A stretch of DNA of 64,000 nt, from the NCBI RefSeq assembly GCF_035083965.1, contig NC_089724.1:13634910-13698909 (forward strand), read 5' to 3'. Numbering within the stretch: position 1 is the stretch's first letter; the number at the start of each line of letters is the position of its first letter. The notes beneath the pieces are model-generated. The model was not told the DNA's origin and made no database searches. It saw only the letters and a list, made by a program, of their open reading frames with translations. Origin of the DNA: Branchiostoma lanceolatum. Lineage: Eukaryota > Chordata > Leptocardii > Amphioxiformes > Branchiostomatidae. This document shows, in pieces, positions 21,931 through 35,590 of the stretch. The translations under genes and the position numbers were made by a program.

Positions 21931-24900
21931 AGAAGTCAACGGGAAACATTTTGGAAACAATAATACAAACTCACTATCTGTTTGTTTTCATGAATTTTAA
22001 GCATCCTTCATTGTTTAATTTCATGTTATCTACTTTATCTTGAATTGTCTTTATTATGTTTGGTAGGGATCTGCCTTCTGGTGGTACCATGGTACAAGCT
22101 ATTGTATCAGCTGGCGTGTGTTATATTCATTCATTTGTTTGTTTGTTTGTTTGTTTGTATTATATCTACGTTTTGACGTTGAATAAGACACAACAATCAC
22201 GATCGATGCGTTACGAGAAAAATGGTTATTAAGACGTACTTGGCAGTTGGCTATTTTACTAAAGGGAGATACACGGTGCACTGATCTCGATCAGGGATGA
22301 GGCAGAGAGAGCCAGCCGTAAGAAGTCGCGGCCACTAATAGCCTCCGACCGAAACATCTGCTTGGGGAATAGCTCAAAGCTGCTCACCTTTCTTTCCGCT
22401 TGTTCAGCCTATAAATGAATTCAATTACAGTCTAGAATGAGATAATTCTCACTATGTACAAATAGTTGAATACATCAAAGAATGCATAGACTTTAGAACC
22501 AGTAGTGTAAATGATACGTTTAACTCAATATGTTGTTTTATCTTATATTTACGTTAATTCATGTATATCCTCTTGTTTGTGTGTATATACGTTAGTTGTT
22601 GTAGACACGAAAGTTGCCGTGCTTTTGTGTCAATGAAGATTGCATGTACCAAACTCGTCGTCACCGTCCGGTGACATCCCTGACATGGAACACAATAGGT
22701 TCTGTCATCCAGAACAAACCTTAACCTTCAGGCGACATGGATCACAGATAAGCGACCGAGGCCATTCCAGGACAGCTCCGCGGAAGTTTAATATCACTGT
22801 CCTTGGCATGTGTATGTTTCCTATGTCTCTACCCCATGTACATTTCCCAAGTGCATGCACGTATCCGTCGCAAATCCTTATTTTTGGATCTGAGGTTCCG
22901 GATCTCAGTGTTCCCAAGTTCGGATATGTTGCGGATTCCTTTTCGGATCCGCCTGCATCCACCAAACATACAAAAAAATCACTGTGCGTATCTGTCAGGA
23001 TCCGAGGCCATTTCGTGCAATAGGCTTCGAGCATGGACTTGCAAATAAACTTTCTTTTCTCAATATTTGGAATTGTTTAAAACGTAGGTTCCATATTAAC
23101 AGGAGGACAGATGGTGTATTGCTGTTAAGAATTCTAACATTCCTGTTTAATAGGATGACATTTGCAGGCAGCGCACATTCAATTGTTGCCTACACCCTAA
23201 TCATCTGTCAGCTGATGCCAATCAGTCTGAACACAGCGGTCCTGAGGGAGTCAGGGTTAGATGACACGTCCTTCTGTTTCCGAAATGTTATTCCGTGATC
23301 GCGCATAGGGCATGGCTGAAAGTCAACGATGAAAAATTGGCTCAGAGATAATGAAAGATTAATGTTTGTTCTAGGTTATAGAGAACCTATTGTGTTTCAT
23401 GCCAGGTTTCCATTGTTCGATATAACAAAGCCGACAGGTAACATCTGTATACGTAGACCGGTGAAAGTAATGATCTCACGGACAGGGACTAAAAACAACA
23501 GGGATGTTTGTCAATGACGCCCTGGCAAAATATTCGTCTGAGAAAAAATGTCGGCGGAAAGTCCATTTACAGGAAAATTTTAGATATGTCAATAGTCTGA
23601 TACTGAAAAGGTAGTCATGTTTTGATAGGAGGTAAAAACCCCAAAGCGTAGATTGTATTCCATAGCAGTTCTTAAAATAGTAACTTGTTCCACTTGTCAC
23701 CATTGTTGACTTGCTCTATCTGTATACTTTTTCTATGTTTTGTTGCAATCAGCCTTCGGACAAGAACTTGCAAATAAAGCCTAGCTTGTACCCTACGTCG
23801 GTGTATGATAAGGTTAGTGCTCTAACGTCCGGAGTTTACCTCACACCAGTGGTCCCTGTCCTTTGATCTGGCCTTGGTCAGGGTTACACCGTCCATCATG
23901 CGGGATTTACTAAACAAACTATGGAATTCTAGCATACACATCACCACTGGTATGGAAACATTTAGCGAAAGGTTACCAAAACATCTTGCTAATAAACATA
24001 AAGGTAGGAAAATTAGATACTCTTATCCGCATGCAGATTCATAAAGATTTATGAAGAGCTGAGTACTTGCTCTCCATATGTTGGATGCACTTGGTTTGCT
24101 TATGCTACGGTCCCAAGCGGGGCCCGGCCGGGTAGCTCGTGGGAACGAAAAATATGATATAAAAGACAACAAAAGACACAAAAACGTAGAAAATTACTCC
24201 TAACAATATATTGTGTATCTTATTGATATGCATTTTTTATTTTTCATTTTCGCAAAACGAAGCATTACCAAGATGTGGGCGGCGTGTTTAACACTGTACG
24301 CTGGCTCTTTTATTCTTATTGATTTGCAGGGGGACATACATGTATGCCCTAAGACTACCATATCTAATTACAAGTGCAGCCACAGATCATTTATATTTCT
24401 GCCCCCTGTGGCATGAAAAGAGGAAGCGCCACGCGTCAAGACGCGCCTCATCATTTTGATCAAACCATGTACGTTCACGTCACTACAGGGTTCAAAGTTG
24501 CTCAGTGTTCTCAGACGGGCGCCATCTGAATGATATTTCGGCGCACTCCTATTGTCATTGCCACCATAGTGGACCGTCTAGACTTGTAGTAATGCAATAA
24601 AAATTTATCATGCTCGTCCTTGTCATAGCTATGCAATTACATTATGCATAACGCGACTCGGAAGATTCTAAGAAAAATACCAGCACAGGGATGGATTGAG
24701 ATGTCATTAGAGTCTAAATGTATGTTGATTGTCGAAAGCTGAGATCACCGACATTAACCCTGCTTCGTGACTCGTTTTGGTGCGATAACATCCGTAATGC
24801 AACGTGTAGTTATCTGCTGACACTGTCTACTTTTCCGGAATGCAATGTGCATGTCCCTTATATTACCGATATCTACAGTCTAGATAGATGACTTCAGGCT

Positions 24901-27900
24901 TCTGCCTGTGACCCTTAGGTTCAGGACATGTCTGTATTACCAAGCAACGTCAACACAAACGAAATAATAAGCAGTGTGTGCATGAGGCGGGCGATATACC
25001 AGTACCCGAGGCGCAGTCTCCTTTAACATGTTTTATGTTGTTACATACGATAGATAATTTCTCGACTTACAAATATGATATCGCATGGCCACTATTTATA
25101 AACTTCAATAAACTTCATTGTCATATATCGCGTGACAATGGCTAACAGCTTTTCTCTGATCCGCGTCGCCAATATGGCTCAGGCTCATTGTGAAAGCGTT
25201 ATCCTCCATAATTCTTCGCATGCCACACTCAGCTAGGCCTACAATATTAATGCCATCTCACAAACCTAACAATAGAGCATATGGTGCATATAGCGACAAG
25301 CTGGTGTACAACTTAGATATGAGTCTTTATATATATTAATGCGTTTGATGCGCAAAGCATACGTAAAATATTCACACTGGGCTGATTGTATTACGCAGCA
25401 AAGAACCGTCGGACAAAATTCCAGCACAGTTATTTTTATAAAACAATATCAGAACATTCAAGTTAAAAACAAACGTTGAAAAACATGATGAGAAAGTAAC
25501 ATGTGTATAAAGGTAACCGGTGGCGTAACCGGGCCAAGTACAGGGACTCTAAACAAAGGACAGATAGGACATATTCTACTCAGGCACTTTGGAGTATATA
25601 CTATATTGAAAACAATAAAGACATAAACCAAAATCTTGACAGAGAAAAAAAAGAAGAAAGAAACGGGTGTTGAACTTGGCGGTTATTCTAATTGTAGCCT
25701 TAATGAATACAATTCTGGTTATATAATTAGCTGATTACAAACGTTTGCAGCAAAAGTTGGCCAATCACAAAATAGTACTGTATTTACCACTGAGCACCTC
25801 TTAAACGCTTGTGTTATTTTATCCACAAATAACTAGGTACAGCAACCCGACCCTTATGACTGACAGGCCCTCATTGATGGTCACCGGTAACCATATGGGA
25901 TAGCTTACTAATACTATGTTCACCTTTCTTCGGAATTACATGGCACCTTCATAACATATCTAGTTTATAGCTGGGACACGACGGTTTATAATTCCTGAAG
26001 TTGACCTTGTCGATGCTTAACGTAAACAAAGAGCATCGTCAGATAGATATACCGCGTTGTCACCTATATGGATAGTTGACTATAAGACAATAAGGACAAT
26101 GTTTACCTGTATGATACGAAGTAGTAACCTTGCGGTTGAAGCTGTTACTTCTGTTTGTTGAGCCAGACGGTTTCCAGACGTTATAAGACGAGGACGTGCC
26201 GTCTCAGCTTCCTTGTAGCATGTCTGCCTCGATTCCCGGTGAGTGAAGATGAGCTTGTATGTCCCGCGGCGACGTGTGATGAGTCACCAGCCGTCCGTCC
26301 TGTGCACAGACAAAACTTGTCATGCGGGCTTACCGCTGGGACAGCTCACACGGCACCACAATGGGGGCACCGTCTGCTCATTGTTCTCCTGGCTGATTTT
26401 CCATCAAATTTACGAGATAAGTTGGACCCATTTAGACATGAAGTATACAAACATTACCGCTGCCACGTACAGTTATCTAGCTTCAACAGATACAGTAAGA
26501 ATGCTTTTTATCAGCTTGTTTCATCGTTAGTTACTTTCAGAACCAAGAAACTAAAGTGTTTATGAATCTAAAGGCATCTGAGTAAGTTTCAGGTTTCTAT
26601 TAGTTCCCTTTCAAGTTTTTGAGCATGTAAATCTTAAGAATGATATCAAAAAGTAAAGCACTGAAATTGATTGTCATTCACGGTAAAAAGAACACCCCCT
26701 GCTGAGTGATACGTCCTTGACACAGTGGATGATTTTGTAGCCTTTGTGGAATCTGTGCAGTTTGTCACCATACGAACTGTGTATATTCACTCCCGATTAT
26801 AACAGTCCTGCCTGAGTTTCGTGCAATTGTTATGTGATTTGGCTGAAGACTGTACTGTGCCTGTTCTGTATGTGTGCCACTGACCTCTATGAAAAGCAAC
26901 TTTTAGGCCGAATGTGAGTTTTCAAGGATAAGCAAAGGCACATCAACAACAACAACGTCTGCTGTCGTCCTTGGTGTCGTAGCATGTCCATCAATGAATT
27001 TGATTAATTGAATGCACGATTACATAACTCAACACCAGTTACGTTATATGCCCTGACACCATATCTACGTACTTAGGCCAATATATATGTAGCGCTTTAC
27101 AAAAGAGAGAATGTATTGTAACAGACAGAAACGCTTAACCTACATTATGTCAGTACGTCATTTACGTCCATATTCTTGTAGTTATAGTTATAGTTTTTTT
27201 ACAATAGGCTAGTTTAGTTTATTATTTATTGTATTGATTGCTTTGACAATGTTGCCATACGATTGTTCCATGTACGATTGTCAAGCAATAAAGTTCATTC
27301 ATTCATTCATTTATTCATTCTTTCATTCATTCATTCATTCATTTATTTATATGATAGAGTGTGGGCCATGTCTGTTAGTCAAAACCAGGGCACAGCTTTA
27401 TCAACAAACAATAACTAAACCCTACTCGACTGATCGCCTACTATGATAAACATTGTTGGTGAAAACATCAGCGCCTTTTAAATTCTAAATCCTCCTTTAA
27501 TCGATGGTTTTATTTCAAAATTGTATGTTGGATGAGTAATATCTCCCTTCACACTAACGTCCCTGTCTTTGTTCTGGTTGTAAGACCGGGGCGCAGCTGT
27601 TGCTAGACTGTTTCATCAGCTAGTCCGATGATGAAGCCATCGCTAATATCACCTGGCGTCACGTCTGAAATATTAATAACGGTTGAAGCTCCACACAAAG
27701 GAAACGTTTGATCCAGGTTTTCATTCGCCCTCCACGGGGAATTCTGTAAAAGGGGGAATGTTCGCGATGGTTTTATGTCGCGTTTTTCACTGCGAACTTA
27801 AAACCACCGCAAACATTTCCTCGTTTACGGTAAAACCCTGCATGGCAGTTTCAACCGCGAACACTCCGTGTTCTCCCTACCGCGAAATTAAATCCCCGCG

Positions 27901-30350
27901 AACCTTTACCCTTTTACAGTACTGTACAGGCTAGGTGACCTGGAGTCATTATGCACGCGTCGTGCAGGGCCTTGCTGATAAAAACTAGCCTCGTAGCTTC
28001 TTACCTTGCCCGGGGTATCTTCAGTCTTCACGTTTGATTTATTGTCTAACAAAATGTTAGGCAAACATACATATACTTTCAGCATGTGCTCCCTTCCTAA
28101 TCCCTCCACTGTCCCTCGGTTTTTAAGTGAGGTCATGGATATATCATAATAAACAGAGAATTTGCCTCATGTAGGATTATCCTTTGACATTTTGTTGTTT
28201 TTTCGGTTCATCGATCATGAATGAATTTAGAACATGACAAACACTGCTATGTCCAGATCAAAACATACTTAAGGTGGAAACAGTTTAGTAAATATTGACA
28301 AAATGAATGATACACATATGTACAGCGTTCTACTTTGAATGGCGCTACCCTTAAATAAATATGTACAACTTATGCTTGTTTTTACATCTGATACTAAAAA
28401 GGCCACGGATGACAAAAATAACGATGTCACCTTGGGTACTAACTAGAGCACACAGCTGTGTGCCTCGACCTGTGTGAAACGAAAGGCAACCCAACCTTCG
28501 AGCGTTTAATTCAGCACCTAATTGTCCTAGATTAGATATCAGGATTCTGATGATAGGTGAATGACCGACAGTAAGTCTTCTAAATGTGGTTTTCCAACCC
28601 TACCAACGGAAATGTCAGTAACTTGACTGATAACATCAACCTATTTATCTAAACCTGTTTCCGTCAATATTTTAATCATCAGAAAAAAGCGAGAAGGAAC
28701 TGAACCCATATGCTAGATTTTGTGCTCGTACAGGCTATCATCAAGTCTTGGGGCAAAAAATTTTATACAACAAAATCTGCAAATACTGATATCATCATAT
28801 TGACCATGACTTAAGAAAAACACAAACTATTATGATTTTGCTAAGACTACTCATCACATCACCTAAGACCCTTTTCTATTATCAACTACGTGCTTAGAAT
28901 CTACAGCACTTATTTTGTTTTAAAAATCTGTCCCAAATCTACTAGTAAATATTTACATGGTGACAGTATCCATGTTAATAACAGGTTGTTTCTTGTTGAT
29001 GTGCGGTTTTACCGACATTGTTTGGGTCTCTTTCACACTACTCGGTAGTTAGGCACGGGATTCCGATGACGTGGTGTCGTTAAAAGGTGTTTTACTTGCC
29101 CACAGACAACCTCACCGTTTACCAGAATTTTCAGCGGAGATATCAATTGCTGTAATTCATTTTAGAAAATAGAGTTAACCATAGTAAAAGCTCTTACCTG
29201 TCGGCCGTGCACTAGCACTGCTCGCTGTTCCCGTGTTTGTGTTCAATCTAGCCGAGGTCAGCCTTCTCGTAGCCAGGTGTCCGAATAGTCCTCTCTCTCT
29301 ATATATGTATAAAGTCACTGTTCCCGAAGATCTTACCAATAGAATCCTTTATCACGTACTGAATAATACATGCATGTTACCCGACGTGGCTGTCAACAAT
29401 GATCGTATGCGTACGGAGTTTTAACTCACAAAACATCGCCATAACCCTGCGCCTGCCGGAATCAACCCGTAATTCCACCGATCGGACCAGTTTCGGAGGT
29501 TTCCCCCTGACCTTTCCAGGCGTTTGCACCGGGGCTGGGTGGTGAATACGTCAGCGCGGCCCGCCGGTGGGCACGATTATCCAGTCGGCCTTTTGTGTGG
29601 AGAAGACAATCACCCCGACCACAGGAACACTGCCGCCAGCTAGGGCTGTGGTTACAGTGCGCAGACGCGAGAGGCTGGCGTGACGTACGTAAGAAACCTG
29701 TAGGTCACAGACAGGCCTCTCTTTTCTTATACGAGGGAAGCTCGGGAGAGCGCCGAAGGCAGAGCGATGCTTTATCTACATGGCCCTGATGTTTGAAGAT
29801 CTGTTGCAATGTATTCATTTCATGTTTCATTGACTTGGTTGCAGTAACGTTACATAAGGTACAGCCGGCTAGAGCCAGCACGTTCTGGCCAGTTCAGACA
29901 ATGGTGACGAAATCCGCTTCCCCATTAGCCCTAGGCATTACAAGACTAGCCCTTACATACATCAGCGCGCACGGTCATTGACCTCAAAATGATCTAAGAT
30001 CTACATACTGTTAAAAAATATTTAAAATCTTAAAATCAATTGAATGGCCAAGGCGTAGAACATTGCAACAGTGATATACAATGGAAGGAAGCGTTAATTA
30101 GAGGAAAATGCGACTGTTTAGCTAAGAAAATTAAATCACTTGCTTGTTCCTGAAGCTGGCATCTAACCACGTACAAAACATCCAGAATGTATATTCATAA
30201 CCCATAGACTTGCACCATTCACCAACTAAGAAGAATCAAGAAGTTTGAAAGAGAGATGCTAGGCGGTACTACTCTCAAACACCTCTCTCCAAGTTCCTTG
30301 CTCTCTCTTAAGCGAATGCTAACTAATAACTAGAATGGCAACATTTTCGG
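21931..30350. other. Gene-poor region
   Basis: I found no exon set with family motifs here on either strand. Simple repeats occur at 22127-22160 (tttg units) and 27290-27350 (catt units after an aataaa, the usual look of a LINE/SINE tail). A strong minus-strand donor (gtaagag at 29191-29197), with AT-rich TATA-like sequence about 100 bp upstream near 29301, could mark a distant 5'UTR exon. This is unsupported by anything else. Confidence 0.4.
27290..27350. repeat. (CATT)n simple repeat after AATAAA
   Basis: A tract of catt/cattt units follows caataaag. This is the arrangement of a short-unit 3' tail left by a non-LTR retrotransposon. Confidence 0.5.
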
Positions 30351-30359
30351 GAAAATGCA

Positions 30360-30475
30360 GGATATTCCCCTCCCATTACCTACACCTCAAATATGACATC
30401 CTTAGCATTGACTGGAAGGGTATTATAAAGTTTCTGCATAAATTATGCAAACGTGGTATGCATTAGAATGATTTA
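30360..30475. repeat. Diverged single copy related to the 127-bp satellite unit
   Basis: The run ttacctac...tcaaatatgacatcc and gcataaattatgcaaacg repeats the order of the 127-bp unit found at 34620-35590, with more differences. It sits on the far side of the LINE, as expected if the LINE inserted beside or into such repeats. Confidence 0.5.
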
Positions 30476-30539
30476 TGGTCAGGTGTGTCAGAGCGAACTC
30501 GTGCTCTGGGCACCAACTCATGGGCGACCCCGACGGACC

Positions 30540-30551
30540 TGCATAGCCGAA
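30540..30551. repeat. Left target-site duplication of the LINE
   Basis: The direct repeat tgcatagccgaa is identical to 34539-34550. Removing the LINE would join the flanks through one copy. Confidence 0.6.
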
Positions 30552-31796
30552 ATTCACAACATAAAACAGCGTAACTAAAAGGCCGTCAAAAAAAAACAAG
30601 CTAAGAAACTAAAACGTAACTCATACATGCATAAAATATCATAACAAACTCAGTTCCTTGTTTACAAAAGTCAACAAAACTCATCAATAAAAGCTATCTA
30701 TAGTAATCAAGAGGTAGCTAGAGGTCCACAGGCAGTGGTAACTCTGTTTTTCATTTCCCATTTAAAAAGAATGGGCAAATTGTTTTGATGTGAGGCGGGA
30801 TTTTGGGTCTTTCTTAGAGATATCCATGTTTTGAATATGACTCATTTAGCTATAGATATTATTAATATTCGTCTTTTAAGGTGGGGTATGTTCAGAGTCT
30901 GACTGACTTTCCCTAGTATTACTTCTTCAAAATCTATTGTAGGATTTCTGCTACTGAAGGGTATGTAATGCTGAACTGTGTCCCACAGGTCTGATAATCT
31001 CTTACATTCCACAAACATGTGTCTATAATTATCAATATCACCACTATCACATAGTTTACATATAGGATCTATTATTAGCCCATTTTCATCATGTATTCTC
31101 CATTTGTTTAATTTTTCACCACACGGTAATATTTGATGTAGTAGTTTGTAATTTAGTTCAGCTATTTGTGTGTCCTTACATGCAGTTTTGCAGAGCAAAG
31201 TCCAAATTTTTTTCCAGTCAAAGGATTCAGTGAAATGAAAAATTGTCTGCCATTTTTGTTGACAGCTTGGCAATACTGCATGTTTAAGAGCGAGTGTAGA
31301 ATAGAGTAATTTACAGGATTTTGTTGTAGCTTTAAAATGATGTGGGGGTGGGGCTACAAGATGTGTTGGGCGGTCATCTGAGTAGAGTTCTTTTTTGACA
31401 AGAGTTTTCCAGGTGCTGGGTAGGGCTTGAAACAGGGTTATTTGCTCAATTAAAGTACTGGGTCGGTGGCTAAGTGTAGGGTATTCATTTGATGAGATGA
31501 ATTTTCCCCTGGGGAATAGGTCTTTCACATATATTATGCCTTCTTTAATCCATTGAGGGAAGAATAAAGTTTTACCTTGTGATCTAATCTTTCTATCACA
31601 CCATATTATCTGTTCTTTTAAGTACTGGGTCCTTACGTCATCACTTTTCTCAATTTTGTGATAGGATAAAATGACTTCTTTATAAAATTTGGGTATATGG
31701 ATGAAGTTTAGTCCATCGCCTTCTTTTTCAAAGTTCATCTGCAAAATAAGATTATTGGGACCAAAAGAATTAACATACTAGAGTTCCATGACCTCA

Positions 31797-32906
31797 TACC
31801 TTCGCCAAATGATTTTAACCTTTTTGACTGACGTATCAGGAGTGTTTCTCATCAGTTATAAATCATACCAGTTGATCTTCTTCACCCAAAAACCAAAACT
31901 ATGAGCTTAACAAAGAAAGTTAAGCTAACGAAGTAATATTTATCATGAATTATGCAAATGAGGTCCTTATTAGCATGTTCACATTCACAGAACTTCCAAA
32001 TGACACAAGTATGAAATTGCCATCATTTACCTGTATGGAATTATAGTAGTTTCTCATTAATTATGCAAAGTAGGCCTACATTTGCATATTTTTTATCCAT
32101 CAATATTTCTCAGTAACAAATGTCACATATTTCAAAAGTTATATCAGGGAACACAGCGGGTTTTTAAAATTGTCTCATTAATTATGCAATTAGAATCAGA
32201 TTTGCATAATTATCGTCCAATCATTCAAAGCATCACGTAAGCTATCTACATTCCAAAAATCATTAACATCCATCAAGCCCATCTTGAGTTGTAGTATTTT
32301 CTCATTTATTATGCAAATGAGGTCTTCATTTGCATAATTGATATCTATTTATATTTCTCTCTTCATCAGTCACATATGTCACATGTTTGAGAGTCCTATC
32401 GTGGAATTTGGTGGATGTATAAACTTTCCTCATTAAGTATGCAAATTAGATACTGATTTGCATAATAAGTATCTAATCATGTACATCATCACTCAAGCTA
32501 TCTACTTACCAAAAATCATAACCATCCATCAAGCCCTTCTTGAGTTATTCCCTTTCAAAGTCTGAACCAAAACCTACTCCTGCAGTTCCAAAAAAGCTGC
32601 TAGGGGGCCAAAACCTATACCACTTACACTCTGTCCAAAGAGCTATCTACCACTCAAAAATCAGTTCCATAGCTTGTCCAGAACACGAGATATCGAAACA
32701 GGAAGTTCCGCTGCAGTACCGTAACAAGCCGCTAGGGGACCCAAAATCTAATCATGTCCTAGTCTCATCAAGACCTACCCACCTACCAAATATGAAGACA
32801 ATCCATCCAAGCCTTCTCGAGTTATGCTGTTCTTTACAAACATACATACATACATACATACATACATACAAACGCTACCCTCTGCATAACCTTCTCGGCG
32901 AAGGTA
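31797..32906 (-). mobile_element. Non-autonomous TIR element (copy 1) inserted in the LINE
   Basis: The ends are taccttcgcc (31797-31806) and ggcgaaggta (32897-32906), a perfect 10-bp terminal inverted repeat. LINE coding sequence resumes on both sides. The interior has no ORF of note. It is rich in paired attatgcaaatgag and ctcatttgcataat motifs and carries a (cata)n tract near the right end. The same kind of termini and interior occur at 62183-63524. Confidence 0.65.
32842..32872. repeat. (CATA)n microsatellite
   Basis: About seven catacata units lie inside TIR element copy 1. Confidence 0.8.
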
Positions 32907-34538
32907 ACAACAGGGGGAGTGCTTTCCATCTAGATTTATCATCCACTATCAACCTATATATCCAACGTGATAAGAGTGCGTTTTTCTGGTAATCTAAGTT
33001 TAACATGTTGAGTCCACCCATTTCAGTGGGTTGGCTTATGACATCTCTTTTGATTTTGTCCTTTTTGCCTTTCCATAAAAACTTGAAAATTTCTCCTTTT
33101 ATAGATGTAACAACCCAGGGTGGGGTAACAATCATTGCCATATTGTGTATAATCTGTGAAAGAGCTAATGACTTAATGATGGTGGAGGGAAGAGTTATAG
33201 AAATAGATGCCTAAGGATTTTATGGGGCGCTTCGGCCAAGATATATCTAGGGGGGTGTCTTGTCTGTCTACATACGTTCCGATCCATAGACCTTCACATT
33301 TTTTAACATTTAACTTAAGACTAGAAACACTACAAAAATTGTGAATATGTATGAAGGCATTTTCCATAGATGTAACGTCAGGCACAAATAAAGTGGTGTC
33401 ATCGGCTACCTGTGAGATTTTAATTTCAACAGTATCAACAGAGTTAGTTTTAACTTTTATTCCAGCTATGTCCTGTGCATCCCTAATGTTCACTGCCATA
33501 ACTTCTACAGCTAGGATAAAGAGAAGTGCAGATATAGGACATCCCTGACGGATACCTCTGTTAAGGGGGAAGGATTCAGACATCCAACCTTGATTGATGA
33601 TATTACTACTAATGTCACTGTACATACATTGCATGGCGTGAATGAAATGGGGACCAAAAGTAATTTTTTCAAGCACTTTCCACATGAATTTTCTGTTTAT
33701 AGAATCAAATGCTTTAGCAAAGTCCAAAAAAATGATAGCTCCAGGTAAGTTTCTAATTTCTGTGTAGTCTATAATGTCTTGTATCAGGCGTACATTCTGC
33801 CCGATAAATCTTCCTTTAATATAAGCAGTTTGGTCATGTTCGATCAACTTGTGTATTACTTTTTTCAGTCTGTTTGCAAATATAAGGGCAAAGATCTTAT
33901 AGTCTGTATTAAGGAGGCTTATTGGCCGCCAGTTGTCTAAATACTTTCGCTCATTTTTTGTGTGTATAAGTCTTATAACTGCACGTCTTTGTAATACAGA
34001 CATCTTTCCTTCCCTTAAAGTTTCTTGAATGCATTCGTAGATAAGGTCTCCTATAGCTGGCCAGAAGAACCTGAGGAACTCTGGTGGTATACCATTCAAT
34101 CCAGGGCTTTTGTTTAAGTTCATAGAAAAGAGGGCTTCTTTGCACTCATCTTTGGTGATTGTTTTATCAAGAAAGTCCTTATCTGATTGGTCTAATGTGT
34201 TGGTCAGCTTTATGTTTTTGAGATATTGATCAATTGTATCTTCATCTGTATTGTCTTCCTGATAGAGTTTGCAGTAGTAATTGGTACATTCTCTCAATAT
34301 TTCTGTTGTCTCATGTACTTCCTTTCCCTCAATATCTAAGCAGTCTATTTCCTTTTCTATGCCTTGTTTTTTTCCAGATTCAGGAAATATTTTGATGTTT
34401 TTTCCCCTTCTTCTCTCCACTTAGCTCTGGATCTAATATAGTCGCCCTGAGATTTTTTCTTGTAGAGATTCTCAAGTTCAGATTTCACTTGCTTGTACAT
34501 GAGGATATCTTCTTTGGTTGGATTTCTGTCTATTATTA

Positions 34539-34550
34539 TGCATAGCCGAA
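34539..34550. repeat. Right target-site duplication of the LINE
   Basis: This is the second copy of tgcatagccgaa, immediately beyond the truncated 5' end of the LINE. Confidence 0.6.
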
Positions 34551-34599
34551 CTTGCTGGGGATGTAGAGGTGAGGTCTGAAGATCTACACCAACTAATGG

Positions 34600-35590
34600 C
34601 GGACCGTGATGCCTGGCTTTAGCATAATTTATGGCCAGGTGTACTCACCTTTCTTAAAGGTACCTACAAGTCAAATATGACATCCGTAGCTTTTACGACA
34701 AGGAAAATTCAAGTTTATGCATAAATTATGCAAACGAGGCCCTCATTAGCATAATTTATGGCCAGGTGTACTCACCTTTCCTAATGGTACCTACATCTCA
34801 GATATGACATTCATATCTTTTACGGTAAGGAAAATACAAGTTTATGCATGAATTATGCAAATGAGTTCCTCATAAGCATAATTCATGGCCAGGTGCTTTC
34901 ACCTTTCCTAAAAGTACCTACATCTGAAATATGACGTCTGCAGCTTTTGCGGTAAGGGAAATACAACTTTATGCATAATTTATGCAAATGAGGTCCTCAT
35001 TAGCATAATTTATGTCCAGCTGCTTTCACCTTTCCTAAAGGTACCTACATCTTCAAGATGACATCCGCAGCTTTTACGGTAAGGGAAATACAAGTTTATG
35101 CATAAATTATGCAAATGAGGTCATCATTAGCATAATTTATGTCCAGGTGCATTCACCTTTCCTTTAGGTACCCACATCTCAAAGATGACATCCGCAGCTT
35201 TTACGGTAAGGGAAATACATGGAAAATACAAGTGTATGCATTAATTATGCAATTGAGGTCCTCATTAGCATAATTTATGTCCAGGTGAATTCACCTTTCC
35301 TTAAGGTACCTACATCTTAAAGATGACATCCGCAGCTTTTACGATAAGGGAAATACAAGTTTATGCATAAATTATCCAAATGAGGTCCTCATTAGCATAA
35401 TTCATGGCCAGGTGTGTTCACCTTTCCTAAAGGTACCTACATCTCAAAGATGACATCCGCAGCTTTTACGGTAAGGGAAATACAAGTTTATGCATAGATT
35501 ATGCAAATTAGGTCCTCATTAGCATAATTTATTGTCAGGTGTATTCACCTTTCCTTTAGGTACCTACATCTCAAATATAACATCCGTACC
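34600..35590. repeat. Tandem array of eight ~127-bp units
   Basis: The landmark agcataattta/agcataattca recurs at 34621, 34748, 34875, 35002, 35129, 35267, 35394 and 35521. That is a constant 127-bp step except one of 138 bp, caused by an 11-bp local duplication. Each unit holds a ttatgcaaatgagg box with an octamer-like ATGCAAAT core and an aggtacctacatc stretch. Units differ by a few bases, so the array is not freshly homogenised. Confidence 0.9.

Larger units (their letters stand above)
30552..34538 (-). mobile_element. 5'-truncated L1/Tx1-type LINE, interrupted and frameshifted
   Basis: Reverse-transcriptase blocks run in order on the minus strand between about 34440 and 33200: AKWREEGEKTSKYFLNLE, NKSPGLNGIPPEFLRFFW, WRPISLLNTDYKIF, FLDFAKAFDSINR, GIRQGCPISALLFILAVE, VADDTTLFV (Val where Tyr or Phe is usual) and LKLNVKKCEGLWIG. 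The C-terminal part (31744..30842) contains a CX2C...HX4C zinc-knuckle (CKLCDSGDIDNYRHMFVEC). No endonuclease domain is present. The frame is broken at an A-run near 34370, and a 1.1-kb element splits the coding region near 31797-32906. The 12-bp repeat tgcatagccgaa occurs at 30540-30551 and 34539-34550 and is the likely target-site duplication. The copy is dead. Confidence 0.85.

Noticed and set aside
22640-23034. Open frames of 109-127 codons on both strands over the same DNA
   Set aside because: They overlap in antisense, contain no recognisable motif and have no splice-linked partner. The region seems only locally stop-poor, with ggatccg-like words repeated.
26155-26565. 136-codon plus-strand frame, with a shorter ATG-exon candidate ending in gtgagtg near 26237
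   Set aside because: No domain, no downstream exon in the 4 kb to the LINE, and composition like the flanks.
29198-29330. Minus-strand 5'UTR exon with TATA-like promoter
   Set aside because: Only a good donor and AT-rich upstream words support it; no downstream partner can be assigned without transcripts.
31745-32900. LINE coding sequence continuing without interruption
   Set aside because: The frame is lost and the DNA changes to the AT-rich TIR-element interior between 31797 and 32906.
34600-35590. CRISPR-like array
   Set aside because: The whole 127-bp unit repeats with no unique spacers, in an animal genome.
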